DNA from: Sinonovacula constricta
Taxonomy: Eukaryota; Mollusca; Bivalvia; Cardiida; Solecurtidae
DNA: 64,000 nt
Assembly: GCA_007844125.1 (NCBI GenBank)
Contig: CM017567.1
Span: forward strand, 46,779,778-46,843,777
Reading direction: 5' to 3'
The notes under the pieces were generated by a model that made no database searches, was not told the origin of the DNA, and worked only from the letters and a program-made list of their open reading frames with translations. Positions within the stretch are counted from its first letter, which is position 1, and every line of letters begins with the position of its first letter. The translations under genes were made by a program, and so were the position numbers. Below are positions 11,366 to 22,775 of the stretch, one piece after another.

Positions 11366-11545
11366 TACCCCCCCCCCCGTTAAAAAAAACACAAAAACAA
11401 ACACAACAAAACAAATCAAACAACAAACAGCAAAAAACAAACAACAACAACAACAAATACAACAACAACAAAAACAAAAACAACAACAAAAACAACAACA
11501 AAAACAACAACAAAAACAACAACAAAAACAACAACAAACAAACAG
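11366..11545. repeat. C-run and (CAA)n/(CAAAAA)n low-complexity repeat
   Basis: A run of about ten C precedes AACAACAACAAAAAC repeats. Minus-strand frames translate to poly-Leu or poly-Cys and are artefacts of the repeat. Confidence 0.92.
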
Positions 11546-12084
11546 AAAATTATTTGAGATAAAATCAAACATATTGGACAATATACATTTTAAAATGGAC
11601 CCTCGTCCCGAACAAGATGAAAAATTATTTGCAAGACGACCAACCAAACCAATCAATAACAACGATATGCAGTAAATTAGGACCATGCATGTACAGCAGA
11701 CACCTTAAACGACCGCGTCAACGTTACATTGCATGATACCCTCGCATCAATAACGAAATATCAAAAATACCAAATCACTTTAAGCGAAAGTCTGTAATCG
11801 TAAATACGGCTAAACGATAAGTAGAAGTCGATATAAATATCGGAGGGTGATAACACATAATATCATCCTGAGATCGGTCATGTTGATCCTGCTGTAAACG
11901 TTATTGATGGTTGATAAAATGTGAAGCAGTTATAATGCTACTTTTGCTATGTATAGAATGTCTTGAACCACCAGTCACCTCATCGTGACAACAGACCGAC
12001 CAGTCGTGTATTCACCCTTATATTTGTTTCTGTTACATCGCACCGACACATTTCTGGTCATATAACGCCCTCCAGGTAATAATT

Positions 12085-12215
12085 GGCAGAGGAAGACCCC
12101 GACTAATGTCCCTATGTCTGGGGTAGAATCACCGGCGCACCGCAGATAAGCTGTTTAACATAAACTCACAAAAGTTCTCGCCCTGACCGGATTCGAACCC
12201 GCTAGGTGAGGTAGT
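12085..12215 (-). mobile_element. SINE-C partial copy
   Basis: Read on the minus strand: a GGTTCGAATCCGGTC B box, then AGCTTATCTGCGGTGCGCCG and GTGATTCTACCCCAGACATA, which is the SINE-C body (CTGACC-GCG-CGGTGGTTCTA, CAGACATTTGTCTGGGG). The 5' head is degraded. Confidence 0.65.
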
Positions 12216-12242
12216 AAATACCGGTAGATGACCTTTTTACCT

Positions 12243-12318
12243 ACTCTGGCATGTCCTGGCTCGAGTTTGAACCCGGTTCCTCCCGTAACTAAAACCGGTT
12301 GCCATACCAGGTCCGGTT
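12243..12318 (-). mobile_element. SINE-B head fragment
   Basis: Contains the reversed CCGGACCTGGTATGGCAACC head and GGGTTCAAACTCG B-box region, then stops. Body and tail are absent. Confidence 0.7.
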
Positions 12319-12394
12319 CCATGATAGTTTAAGTGCGACATACCAACAGCAGTTTGATTTAAAATTTAAAATTCAGTCTAGATCGATCGAGCAA

Positions 12395-12695
12395 TCGATC
12401 GAGAGAAAGATGGAGAGAACGAGAGAGGAGAGAGAAAGAAACAGAAAGAGACACAGAGAGAGGAGAGAGAGGAGAGAGAAGAGAGAGAGAAAGCGCGAGC
12501 GAGAGAGAGAAAGCGCGTGCGAGAGAGAGAGAGAAAGCGCGCGCGAGAGAGAGAGAAAAAAAGAAGGAAAGAAGGAGATGGGGATAGAGATAGAGGTAGA
12601 GAGAGAAAGAGATGAGAGATAAAGAGAGAACGAGAGAAAGCTAGAGGGAGAGTGTGTGTGTGTCTGTGAGAGAGAGAGAGAAAGACAGAGAAAGG

Positions 12696-12770
<75 letters not shown>
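12395..12770. repeat. (GA)n purine-rich microsatellite
   Basis: About 375 bases that are almost all purine on the + strand, starting with ATCGATCGA words and ending in a pure GA run at 12706-12768. A TG run interrupts it near 12652. The open frames through it (Arg/Glu repeats) are artefacts. Confidence 0.95.
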
Positions 12771-12772
<2 letters not shown>

Positions 12773-13334
12773 CGCTTTCAGTACATGCATATTTTTATAG
12801 TTTTTTTTACGGTATATGTATTTAATTTACAGCAATTTTATAACCTTAATGCTATTCTAATACAACATGTACATGCTTCCCTTGACTCTTAGCCTGCTAA
12901 GAACAAAATGACCAGGCTCTGACAAACATTGTATATCAAGATCAGCCAGCTCCTGCTGAGTGCATTCAAATCAGAAACAACACCATTTGCCACAGAATCT
13001 CAAGCAATATGTATTGCTATTCTAGCATGTATTTAGAAAGCGAAAAATATAGATTTCCTTATGTTTGGAAATAAGTATATTATCATAAGGGTTGATGCAA
13101 TATTAAAGCAAATGTATTTCTTAATTACTGACTGTGCACAACCGTGCAACTACACCCTATTGACAATCCCTCTTTTAGATGAATTCTTAATGCGTCCGCA
13201 GGTAAGTTATGGGGCTTTCTATTTATGTCTGTAATTTTATATGTTTAAATTAAAGGGAAATTAATGCTACTTTTATATTAATCTAATAACTGTTATTAAA
13301 CAAGTCCAGTTTGTTAATTTGTGTTATGGCTTTT
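12771..13334. other. no gene; short dispersed-repeat fragment
   Basis: 12889-12965 (GCCTGCTAAG, then CAGGCTCTGACAAAC, GATCAGCCAGCTCCTGCTGAG) loosely resembles 15055-15165 and, reversed, 26835-26965, and may be a common repeat. The remainder is AT-rich and unrecognised. Confidence 0.4.
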
Positions 13335-13975
13335 GTAGCCCTAGCAAGAAGTTAAGCCGTATTATCCTAGCTAGAAGTTAAGCCCTAGTTAGAAGTTAAA
13401 CCGTAGTTAGAAGTTAAACCGTAGTTAGAAGTTAAGCCTTAGGTGGAAGTAACGATGTAGTTAAAAGTAAAGCCCTCGCTAGAAGTTTAGCCCCTGCTGG
13501 AAGTAACGACCTAGCTAGAAGCTAAGCCCTAGCCAGAAGCTAACCCCCTCCTCCAGCTGGGAGTAACGCCCTAGCTAGAAGTTAAGCCATAGTTATGCCG
13601 TATTACTCAAGCTTGAAGTAATGCCCCGGCTAGACGTATCGTTGCAGCTAGAAGTTAGGCCATACTTTGAAGTTAAGCCATACTTGGAAGTTAAGCCATA
13701 CTTTGAAGTTAAGCCATACTTGGAAGTTAAGCCATACTTTGAAGTTAAGCCATACTTAGAAGATAAATCATACTTAGGCCATAGCAAGAACTAACGCCGT
13801 AGCGGGAAGTTAAGCCCAAAGCTAGAAGTAACGCCGTAGCTTGAAGTTAATCCATACTGAAAGTTAAGCCATAGCTAGAAGTAACGCCGTAGCTTGAAGT
13901 TAATCCATACTTAAAAGTTAAGCCATAGCTAGAAGTAACGTCGTAGCTAGAAGTTAAGCCATAGTTAGAAATGAT
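13335..13975. repeat. 18-base minisatellite, degenerate
   Basis: The unit is approximately GAAGTTAAGCCATACTTG, with variants AGAAGTTAAGCCCTAGCT and AGAAGTAACGCCGTAGCT. It is most regular at 13670-13760. Its 18-base period makes a six-residue repeat in any frame, but stops punctuate the array on the + strand. Confidence 0.93.
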
Positions 13976-14269
13976 TTTCATAATTTTATTTGGCGTTAAA
14001 CAACAGAACAGACAATTTTTAAAAAAAGCATTTGACTTTGTCCACCACGTTGGCTTTCTACAAACTGTACTATCACTAGTGCGTTTGCCATGGTTAGATA
14101 ATTAGATCATTGCCAGGCAAAGTATGATAAAGACTATAATCTCTTATCAAAATAAACCCCAAAAGGTTGAGAAAAAAACACGAGTGAAGCAGTTGTGTAA
14201 CGTTTTATTTAAAAATGGGACAACTGGGAATAAACCGCATTATAGCACTGATTGTAGTTGATACCACAC

Positions 14270-14445
14270 TCAGAAAACTGAAATATTGTTGGTGGGAGAT
14301 AAACCAGATAATGTTCCTGGCTGTGGTATCATGCCAGGCGTTCACGGCATGCTATGCGCAGTGAAGGCGGTACTATATCTGCTTCAAGTAGACACCGTCT
14401 CCATGATCTGAAATACTGTTGGTGGTCCAGATAACCGAAAGGTTG
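14270..14445 (+). mobile_element. SINE-B 3' fragment
   Basis: Carries GTGGTATCATGCCAGGCGTT, ACTATATCTGCTTCAAGT and CACCGTCTCCATGATCTGAA followed by ATACTGTTGGTGG. No head is present. Confidence 0.8.
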
Positions 14446-14537
14446 TTGGTCGTAGTTTAACCTATCAAAATAAATTAAATACATAGTAAACCCTTACCTT
14501 GCGTCAGTTGCTTCAAACAATACAGATTCTTGCATAC

Positions 14538-14847
14538 TTTGTTTATTTATTGGGTTTATTGTCCCACCAACATTTTTGTTATCGGGAGACGTTGTCCACT
14601 TGAAGCAGATATAGTGCTGCCTTCACTGTGTAATGCATGCCGTGAAGGCCTGGCATGATACCACAGCCAGTCACATTATCCTGACACCGGGCAAACCAGT
14701 CGTGGAACTTCCCCTATATTTGCTTGAGCGTTAGCAAGGGAGTTATACCACTACTTAACGACTGTGGTATGTCGCGGCTCTTGATCGAACCCGGGGCCTC
14801 CCGTACCTGGAGCCGCTGCTCTGCCGATTACGCTACCAGGTCCGGTC
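14538..14847 (-). mobile_element. SINE-B full-length copy
   Basis: The tail is on the left (TTTGTTTATTTATTGGGTTT). The body follows in reverse. The head on the right is CCGGACCTGGTAGCGTAATC on the minus strand, with B box GGTTCGATCAAG. Length about 310 bases. Confidence 0.9.
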
Positions 14848-15334
14848 CAAAGGTTTTGATTTTTGTATAAGTTAGATTAGGCTGATGCTTATAAAGAATG
14901 AAAGAGGCGGTGATAAAGTTGAATATGTGATGAATTGTGGTGATGGTAATGAGAGCGATGGTTCTAAGAATGTTGATGGTGGCGTGAGGGTAAACATGGT
15001 GGGTATTGTAACAAATTACAAGCAAAGTAGTACTTCATAGTTTTACTGACTCGGCAGCAACTGGTCTAGATCTTTATCAGACCTCTCCAAGCGGGAGCTG
15101 GCTAATTTGGATATACACTTTTTTGTCTAAGCCTGATTAAGCCGTTCTTAGCAGGCTTAGGGCACGGAGTACTTCCTTTTAATGTTGGTATCAGAATATT
15201 TTAAGTAAGGTTTTTCACCTTCAACAACCACTGAGTTATTGTTACATGAAAAAAGTACAAAAATGCTGTTTATTGATATCTTAAATCTATGGGATAAGTG
15301 ACAACAAGAACAACAACACCCGACTAGTAACAAA
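14848..15334. other. no gene; possible old repeat
   Basis: 15055-15165 has CAGACCTCTCCAAGCGGGAG, GCTGGCTAATTTGG and TTAGCAGGCTTAG, which resemble parts of 12889-12965 and 26835-26965. Otherwise unremarkable. Confidence 0.4.
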
Positions 15335-15640
15335 TACATATTTTCTATCTATATCACGATGCACGGTTAGCTATTTAAAAAAAACAACACGTGGCCACTT
15401 ACATTTCAGATGTTATATTATCGTTCGGGTTATCCGCTCTGACGGCGTTATCTTTTCTTGAACAGAACTCTCAGTCTTGCTTATTTATAGAATTATGAAG
15501 AATGAATGATTTGATCAGTTTATTGCACGATGTTTACTGTTTCACAACAGAGGTTATATTCTAAATCATCTTTACTCAGACCCAAGTATGAGTTTATGCA
15601 GAAATTATGCCAAACCGTATATATATTTGCACGCACGCAC
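15335..15640 (-). mobile_element. piggyBac-like MITE fragment
   Basis: Family landmarks in order: TATCTATATCACGATGCACG, ACACGTGGCCACTTACA, TCCGCTCTGACGGCG, CTTGCTTATTTATAGA and CAAGTATGAGTTTATGCAG with TTATGCCAAACC. The left end is missing. The right end dissolves into an AC microsatellite at 15628-15668. Confidence 0.65.
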
Positions 15641-15668
15641 GCACACACACACATACACACATACATAC
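15628..15668. repeat. (GCAC)n/(AC)n microsatellite
   Basis: ACGC repeats pass into ACACAC and ATAC repeats. Confidence 0.9.
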
Positions 15669-16009
15669 AGTGGGGTACCACCTTTAATTCGCCAGGTGAA
15701 AGCACATATGCACGATGTAGTGTGCACATTCATAAAGACACGTTGTTGATAAGGGAGCCTCCACTGTTCCGGTAGTGATTTATAACCACGAGCTTTTTAT
15801 AGATTCATACGCCATGTACTTAACCCACATCCAACCACAATTTTGTGAAAGATTTAAACAGTGTTCAAAATTTCTGCGTGTGCTATTCTTACTGTTTGCT
15901 ATTTAAATCGCTTTAAATGTTGTATCCAAAATTAGTTATTGTTACCTGAATAGGTCCTGTAAAATGATATTCATTGATATCCTAGATCCGTATGATCAGT
16001 TAAGCATAA

Positions 16010-16180
16010 ATCCCCACTCGTAATTGCGAACAGGTATTTTCCTATCTGAGCCACGCTGCACAGTTAGCTATTTTTAAACTAGGAAAACCACGAGAACACT
16101 TACTTGTTAGTTTACGTTACATATCGTCCGGGTATTTAGCTGTGACGTCGATATTTATTTTTAGTAAATCAATGAAAAGG
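16010..16180 (-). mobile_element. piggyBac-like MITE fragment
   Basis: Contains CTATCTGAGCCACGCTGCAC, a CCACGAGAACACTTAC variant of the CACGTGAC site, and GTGACGTCGATATTTATTTT. Both ends are lost. Confidence 0.7.
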
Positions 16181-16324
16181 ACTATAATATGTTAGCATCT
16201 ATGACGTAACGTGTAAACTTAACTTCTCGTGATCTTAGTTCAATTGAACATTTTCTTTTTGTGCCATATGTAAACCCCGTTTGTTTACATTTGTTTCATG
16301 AATGACAATATTAAAACAAGGAAA

Positions 16325-16375
16325 AGGAGCGGATCTAGGATTTTACTTGTGGTAGGGTTTGGGGTGGGGTGGGGA
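16325..16375. mobile_element. isolated hAT-like terminus
   Basis: AGGAGCGGATCTAGGATTTT followed by a G-rich stretch resembles the CAGGGGCGGATCCAG end of the elements at 54719 and 56667. No partner end was found. Confidence 0.3.
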
Positions 16376-17680
16376 AATAAGTTTGTTTCGATTGTTAGTT
16401 ATGCTGGGGAAATATGTTTAACGGCATCACTGTACGAAACATACGTTTCAGACCTTTACATACCATTACGTGAATATAAGAGACATAAACAGGCACACTA
16501 TTTTTGTGTTTTATAGTTAGTTTCCATATGATGCCATAGCCACTGATAAGACAGCTTAAGGAGGCCATCTTTGAAGGCAGAAGCTAATGTAGGCCTTAAT
16601 CTGGCAATATGTGCTGTAGATTATCAATCGTAAAACTTCGGGTATTTCCGTATGGTTCGTAAAATACACCTCGTACATAGCTCTAGAATACACCAAAGTG
16701 CGTCGCCTGAGTTATGAAACAGTGTCCGTTCGCGAGAAAGTAACAAATTATATATATATCATTTAGTTGAGTATATCTTGCAATAACAACGATTTTTTTT
16801 ATCAATACAATCTATATGATTTACGGAAAATTGAAAAGTCAACATTAAATACCCAGTATTAAAACTAAGACACACAAAGTAGATCCAAGATGGCGCCTTA
16901 TTATGTCAGAGGTCTCTTGCATAGCATAAAGGCCGAGGTGATCAGATTGGTAGATTATGTGTTTTTATTCTTCAGTCTATTTTACTGAATTTTATTTCAA
17001 ATTAAACTGCTGTTATGAAGTATTTTAAATATCAAAGCTACATTGTGATCGTTTAAAAGGTGAAAAATACAACCAAAAAAGGTACACTGTTCATTTTGTT
17101 TAAGGATGAGCCTATAATTTTATATATTTATGTGTATTTATTCTTTGTGCATTTATCACTTTTAAAATTATTCCATTCTTAAATATGAATTTCAACAGCT
17201 TTCCAATGGTGTATAGCTAATAATTTTTGGATCACAAATGAAGAAATTACAAGAAAATAAAATTTATGCTTCTATACAATTCATCTGAAAATTCCTTGAA
17301 GTTGCCATCAAAGATGGTTGCCGAGATAAGGGATCTACACTGATGTGGAAATTATATATTTAATTATATGTTAGTATAGTCCTGGGATTTTATGGGCACG
17401 GGTTTATGCCGGATGAACCCTACCTGTTTGAGTTTTGACAAAACAACAACAAACTTTTAATGGTAGTGCTTCATATTTTTTTGTTGTTGATTTTATTCAG
17501 ATTTTTACTCAGAAACTTGTAATTCAAAATAACGCAAGTTCGTTTTGAAGCTATGAAAAATAAGACCTTGTTAATTGAAAGTGTAAACTTACAAAATGCT
17601 CTCAGCAACAACAAAAAAACAAACAAACTTTGATTGTTACTGTATTAAATTGAAGTAGACATATCAAATTTGAACTCATA
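16376..17680. other. no gene seen
   Basis: AT-rich sequence with no convincing exon, repeat or RNA gene. Confidence 0.5.
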
Positions 17681-17683
17681 CTT

Positions 17684-17996
17684 CCGGACCTCGTAGCGCA
17701 ATCAGTAGAACGTCGGCTGCAGGTACGGGAGGCCCCGGGTTCGATCTTGGGACATACCAAAGTCGTAAAAAATGGTAGTGGTATAGCTCCCTTGGTAACG
17801 TTGAAGCAAATATAAGGGTAGTTCCACGGCTGGTTGGCCTGGTTTAAGGATATTGTTACTGGGTGTGGTATCATGCCAGGTGTTCATGCTATACACAGTG
17901 AAGGCAGCACTATATCTGCTTCAAGTGGACACCGTCTCCAGTTAACTGAAATACTGTTAGTGGGACGATAAACTCAATAAACAAACAAACAAACAT
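17684..17996 (+). mobile_element. SINE-B full-length copy
   Basis: Head CCGGACCTCGTAGCGCAATC, B box GGGTTCGATCTTG, complete body, and a tail with AAACTCAATAAACAAAC repeats. A second truncated copy follows within a few bases, suggesting insertion next to or into an older one. Confidence 0.92.
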
Positions 17997-17997
17997 A

Positions 17998-18185
17998 CCC
18001 GAGCCCCGACATACCAAAATACATGTATTTAAATAGTAGTGGTAATGCAAACCTAAGGGTAGTTTAACGAACTTATTTGCCCGGTCTGATATACAAAGCG
18101 AAGGCAGAACTATGTCTGTTTAAAGTGGACACTGTCTCCAGAAAACTGAAATGCAGTTGATGTGACTATAAACCCAACAAATAAG
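17998..18185 (+). mobile_element. SINE-B copy, 5' truncated and internally deleted
   Basis: Starts at CGAGCCCCGACATACCAAAA, lacks the head and about 100 bases of body, and retains AGTGGACACTGTCTCCAGAA and AAACCCAACAAATAAGC. It is more diverged than the neighbouring copy. Confidence 0.8.
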
Positions 18186-18950
18186 CAATTCATTAAACAC
18201 GAACATTCCTTATTATATGCAAATCTGAAATATCTGGTATCACGTTTTTGTAAGTGCAATTTTCCGTATTGCTATGGTTTTGGCATCGAAACTAAACACA
18301 CAGTTGTGGTTTTTTTCAGACAGGTCCTATCTAGAATAATATGATCTGGATCTACAATTTTTGTCTTGATCGGAACGAGGTTTAAAGTTCAATTTTCTGT
18401 TTCCTGTAATGCAAGCTAAAGTGGTATTCCCCTTCTATATGGTTGTGTTATTTTTCTTACCTGTGAGGCTTGTTTGAAATGTTTTGTATGCCATTTCGTG
18501 GCTCTGTATTTTCTATTTATCTTAATTGCTTGTTTCATTTTTTGCTCCTGCTTCGTTTGAACAAAACCGGCCATGCCGTTGATAAGCTAAAGTACAACAA
18601 GCATTCAGGGAGCACACTTTCCCAGAGCAGGTTAAAAAACTTAGCCAAATGAAGAGATTTTAATCCAGCATATGCTAGATTTTTTTTATTTCGAAATTTA
18701 AATTCGCAGTTAAATATAATGGAACTGTGCACGATACTGTACTTTTAAAGTGTTCACTGCATGCTGTCGTTTTGATGATAACACTTTTATCAGTAAGCGG
18801 AAATCATTCCAGGATGACTTAACGTTTGTGAAAAGTGATAGGCCTATTCGACAAGTAAGATTCGACCCCACACCCCCTCCCTCAGGACCATATACATCTA
18901 AATTATTGTCACCTGAAATCATCCAGCGAAATGCTCTTATTACTCTCCTA
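18186..18950. other. no gene seen
   Basis: Overlapping short open frames lie on both strands near 18710-19019, but none has a recognisable motif. Confidence 0.5.
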
Positions 18951-19332
18951 CATCTTTGTGAAAAGTTGAGCGAAACATGTTTTCTGTCTGAGCCACGCTG
19001 CTCCTTTAGCAACTTTTAAACTAAAGCAATTTTTAAACTAAGAAACTCACGTGACTATTTACTTTAGAGATTACACTATAGCGTCATCGGGGTAATCCGC
19101 TCTGACGTCAGTATCTATTTTTAGCAGAAATCCCCGTCGCGCTTATTAAATGATTTGGAAAGAGTGAAACTTTTAAAGCGAATTTTTCACGGTTTGTACT
19201 TTTAAACTATTGAGATAGTGTTCAAAATTGTCGTTATTTAAACTAAAGAACGAGTTTATGTCCAAATTTCTAAAAACAGAGAAAAGATATTATTTCGTGT
19301 ATTTGCTAAATGCAAACTGTCGAATGCCACGT
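18951..19332 (-). mobile_element. piggyBac-like MITE, one end missing
   Basis: Contains GTCTGAGCCACGCTGCTCC, CTCACGTGACTATTTAC, TCCGCTCTGACGTCAGTATC and TTTTTAGCAGAAATCCCC. It ends CTGTCGAATGCCACG followed by TTAA at 19333-19336. The AGGTGGTATCC end on the left is absent. Confidence 0.75.
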
Positions 19333-19360
19333 TTAAACACACTCTTCAATATATATATAC

Positions 19361-19368
19361 ACACACGC

Positions 19369-19399
<31 letters not shown>

Positions 19400-19430
19400 T
19401 ACGCACGCACGCACGCACGCACACACATAT
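19361..19430. repeat. (CGCA)n microsatellite
   Basis: Tandem GCAC units with few interruptions, just outside the TTAA end of the preceding MITE. Confidence 0.95.
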
Positions 19431-19554
19431 TAGTGATTGCTGTGTTCATTAGATTTGCAACCTAGCACAATATTTGAAAATTTTTGGTATTTATAAAACT
19501 TTGCATAATGTCATTCGTTTTAAGCGACAAATACGATGAAGTTTCTACTCAGAC

Positions 19555-19650
19555 CTCAGTCTGTGGTTCACCTCCACCAATATTAAGCTTAACGTCGCTA
19601 AAATGACCACACTTGTGTCGGTTTCTATAACAAAACAACGACAACAACAA
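19555..19650 (+). repeat. SINE-C-like tail fragment
   Basis: Contains TGTGGTTCACC, a GCTAAAATGACCACACTTGT segment and GTCGGTTTCTATAACAAAAC, then CAA repeats. This resembles the 3' end seen at 40640-40712. Weakly supported. Confidence 0.4.
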
Positions 19651-20356
19651 AAACAAACAAAATGCAACAACAATAGATTTGCCTGATGCCTAAAACAACG
19701 GACGCTAATGTGGGGCTATTTAAGCTTTAAACATGCTTCTAATTTGCAATAATTTGAGTAAAAAATGGTGACAAAAATTAGAAGAAATCCTGTACTAACC
19801 ATTTTCATATACACATACAATTAATCTGCATCATTCCGTTAACAACAAAAAAGTTTCTGTTGGCGGGACGATACACCGCCCGCTCACCCCAAAAAAAACC
19901 CCCCAACAACAACAAACAACAACAACAAAAATAACAACAAAAAATAAGTTCGTGTTCTCGTGTTCATATAACACTTATTGTCGCGAATGCACATCCAAGT
20001 CGGAACAGAGTTCTAACTGATCTACCTTACTGGAAATCTCAGATCGGACGTATTTACAACCTCGATTTCAGGGAAGCCCCTTTTGAAGTTTATATCGAAC
20101 AAGCTAACCCCTAAATTTATGTTATCAATTAGCGCCTCAACACATGTTCATGTCAGTACTGTAATATGCCCGATGATGAGATCCCCAGAAACATGTCTAG
20201 GGACTTTCACAGGTTCTATATTTAGCGTATGCTCTTAACATAGGATGTGGCTATTTGAGATAGCGGTTAGCCTTAAACATGTACGATATCTTGTCACAAA
20301 CTGATAATGCACTTTTATTGGCACATATTTCAGTTGTTTGTACAAATGCATTTAAA
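19651..20356. other. no gene; CAA-rich low complexity
   Basis: 19880-19950 is a C/A-rich run with CAACAA repeats. The rest is unrecognised. Confidence 0.5.
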
Positions 20357-20592
20357 GGGGCGCCCGTATCCGAGTGATATAGTCGCCAACATGTAATTCC
20401 TCCGATCTGCTTGACCTCTCATCGCGTGTATTAGATTCCATTTCGGGGCGAAGGACCTTATGTGGGTAGGTCATCCAGCTGACCCACGGTGCGGCGGTGG
20501 TTCTAAACGGACATATGTCTGGGGCACATATGTCTGGGGCCTTCCTTCACAAAACAGCTGGATATCGCTTTAATGTCCATAATTGTGTCACT
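20357..20592 (+). mobile_element. SINE-C copy
   Basis: The head GGGGCGCCCGTATCCGAGTG resembles that at 55376. The B box is decayed. The body has GTCATCCAGCTGACCCACGG, TGCGGCGGTGGTTCT and ACATATGTCTGGGG (duplicated). The tail side has AGCTGGATATCGC and TAATTGTGTCAC. Confidence 0.75.
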
Positions 20593-20674
20593 TTCATGTA
20601 TTTGAAACACATCGCAGCGATTATTATGATTGCAACGCGCTGACATATAATGCTAGAAGAGCAGGCCTTCAGAC

Positions 20675-21063
20675 CAATCGGAACACCTCGAATAATTCAC
20701 AAATCATCTCTCGGATGTTTGTAGGTAGTCGGATTACCTCGGCCATTTCCCTAAATGGGACTTCTTTTGTGACAGTCAAAACAAAGATGGCAGTTCGGAT
20801 GACAGCTCACTAAAGTACGATGCCTGTAAAACTTCACTTTGTGGCTGCTTCAAGATTAAATTATCTAAGTTTAATTTACCCGGCGCACCAAAGACACAGC
20901 TGTCAAACGACTCCAATGTTGATATTTTGTGTGAACTACATTTTAAGCATATTCTTCCGACTTCCGGCGAACAAAACGATCGTGATTTCTGTTGGTATCA
21001 TTGCATCAGATACATCCGAGGGATGATTGTCCCGAGGGCGGACTTATCCGAGGAGTTCGACTG
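20675..21063 (+). mobile_element. Mutator-like MITE, full copy 1
   Basis: Terminal inverted repeats are CAATCGGAACACCTCG on the left and CGAGGAGTTCGACTG on the right. Flanks GCCTTCAGAC (20665-20674) and GTCTTCAGGC (21064-21073) agree at 8 of 10 bases, a decayed 10-base target duplication. The interior contains GGTAGTCGGATTACCTCGGC, CAAAGATGGCAG, GGCGCACCAAAGACACAGCT and CCGACTTCCGGCGAACAAAA. The length of 389 bases is close to the other copies. Confidence 0.88.
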
Positions 21064-21195
21064 GTCTTCAGGCATAATTATATTTAAGTATTAAGTTATA
21101 TTTAGTAACTTCCCTTGAGAGGGTGCATTTGTTATATAGTTACGGCAGAATCTTTTTTACATTTTGGTGTATATATTTATATATAGAATGGTTCA

Positions 21196-21928
21196 AGGTG
21201 GTATCCGACAGTTTGGGCCAAAATATGTTCATTTAACATCTTGATAAACCATTGTTATCTCAAACATGTTGCTTAGTGACGTCCTTCATCTGTCTGAAAA
21301 GGGAACCATAACGCGACAATCGCCATTACACTCATGCATTTCCCATCTGAGCCACGCTGCACATTTAGATATTTTTAAAGAAAACCACGTGACCACATAT
21401 GTTTTATCCACGTCATCCACTGTGACGTCGATGTCTGTTTTTAGCAGGAATCCCAATCGTTCTTAGATACAGATTTGAAAAGACTGAACATATTAAGTGT
21501 TGATTAACGAGCTTTACTGCTGCTAAAATTGAGATACTGTTGAAAATAGTTAATTCTTAGGCTAAAGTATGATTTGTTTTTGTAGATATTATGCACAATT
21601 AGAGCGTCGGCTTGCAGTTCGGTAGGTCGTGGGTTCAAAACCCGGCCAGGTCAAACCAAAGACTTTAAAGTTGGTAGTAGTGGCTTCCATCCTAACTCTC
21701 GGGGCTAAGGGGACAACATTATGCCTGACTCGTCGGTGTCAGTGTAATGGACCGGCCGGGTTCAGTCCCTTAGCACCTCATAAGTGCCCCTGTTCTATGA
21801 TAAAATGTCGCTGCACAGTATCGGCAAAAATGCCGGCTCATCCCATCACATACCTATGCACAACTACCCCAGACAGCGGTCAGATAGTGTTACAGATATT
21901 ATATTTTGGCACATTGTCGGATGCCGCC
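21196..21928 (-). mobile_element. piggyBac-like MITE carrying a nested SINE-A
   Basis: The left end AGGTGGTATCCGACAGTTTG follows TTCA (decayed TTAA). The right end CATTGTCGGATGCCGCC is followed by TTAA (21929-21932). CCATCTGAGCCACGCTGCAC, ACCACGTGACCAC and CTGTGACGTCGATGTC are in order. Removing the SINE at 21599-21854 leaves about 470 bases, the family norm. Confidence 0.9.
21599..21854 (+). mobile_element. SINE-A copy inside a MITE, 5' truncated
   Basis: A 9-base duplication TATGCACAA flanks it exactly (21590-21598 and 21855-21863). The copy begins at TTAGAGCGTCGGCTTGC, so the first 25 or so bases of the tRNA-like head, including most of the A box, are missing. B-box region GGGTTCAAAACCC, full body and 3' end are present. 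It inserted after the MITE. Confidence 0.95.
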
Positions 21929-22202
21929 TTAACGACTGCAACATACACTTATCAAATGTATCGTTGTTGAAAAAGGCAATACTGTATAAAAAGATACTGT
22001 GACATTAAGCATTTAAAATAAGCAAACTAAAAACAAAATTAATAGTTTTTTATACAAGGGAACTTATGCATATCTTTCATTTCGAACATGTGACATTCGT
22101 TTTCTTACGTAAGTGCACACAATTTTTGGCAATGGAAATTGTTCAGATATCCATTAGGCTCTGCGTCATGTCAGCAGTATTTCAGTTTGTTATTCCCCTA
22201 TA

Positions 22203-22400
22203 TCAGAATCTCCCAGTTGTAGTTTAGTCTATGGCCTAACTGTCAGAATCTCCCAGTTATAGTTTTGTCTATGACCTAATTGTCAGTATCTCCCAGTTAT
22301 AGTTTTGTCTATGACCTAATTGTCAGTATCTCCCAGTTATAGTTTTGTCTCTGACCTAATTGTAAGAATCTTCCAATTGTAGTTTTGTCTCTGGTCTTAT
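22203..22400. repeat. 40-base tandem repeat, about five units
   Basis: The unit starts TCAGTATCTCCCAGTTATAG and continues TTTTGTCTATGACCTAATTG. The two middle units are nearly identical; the outer ones diverge. Confidence 0.95.
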
Positions 22401-22736
22401 TTACCGAAACCCCAAATGAAACCATCAGCTACATGACGCGTGGTGTTTGATGTGAAAATGCATGTTAGATCAACCAATTTTATTCAATGTTATTGAAATT
22501 GTTTAATGAAAGCTCGAATAGCAGTTGCTAAGACAGCAAAATATCCGCTACAGCCGTAACAAAAACAACGACGAAACATACACTCACCAATACATCAAAA
22601 CCTGGTGGCATAATTCCATTTCCTCAACTTTTTCGCTAATTAAGGAGTGTTTGAATATTTTTCCGCTTACTATTAGCAAATGAAAATTCAGTTTAATAAA
22701 CGGAGTCTCACATCACTGTTTTCCTGGTGTACCCGC

Positions 22737-22775
22737 TATATAAACTTCTCCAGACAGCCTCACAGACCATTCCGG
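22737..22775 (+). promoter_or_regulatory. candidate core promoter (TATA box and initiator)
   Basis: TATATAAA at 22737-22744 is followed by CCATTCC, a perfect YYANWYY initiator, with its A at 22769. The 32-base spacing from TATA start to the initiator A is canonical. The region is free of recognised repeats for about 1.9 kb downstream, unusual for this window, and runs to a strong donor at 23828. It could drive the receptor gene whose coding exon is at 61182; that link is inference. AT-rich DNA also yields TATA matches by chance. Confidence 0.4.

Noticed and set aside
12299..12892. Arg/Glu-rich frames of 107 and 78 codons
   Set aside because: Translation of the GA microsatellite; no domain or splice context.
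18710..19019. Two complementary frames of about 100 codons
   Set aside because: They overlap on opposite strands and run into a MITE fragment; no motif in either.
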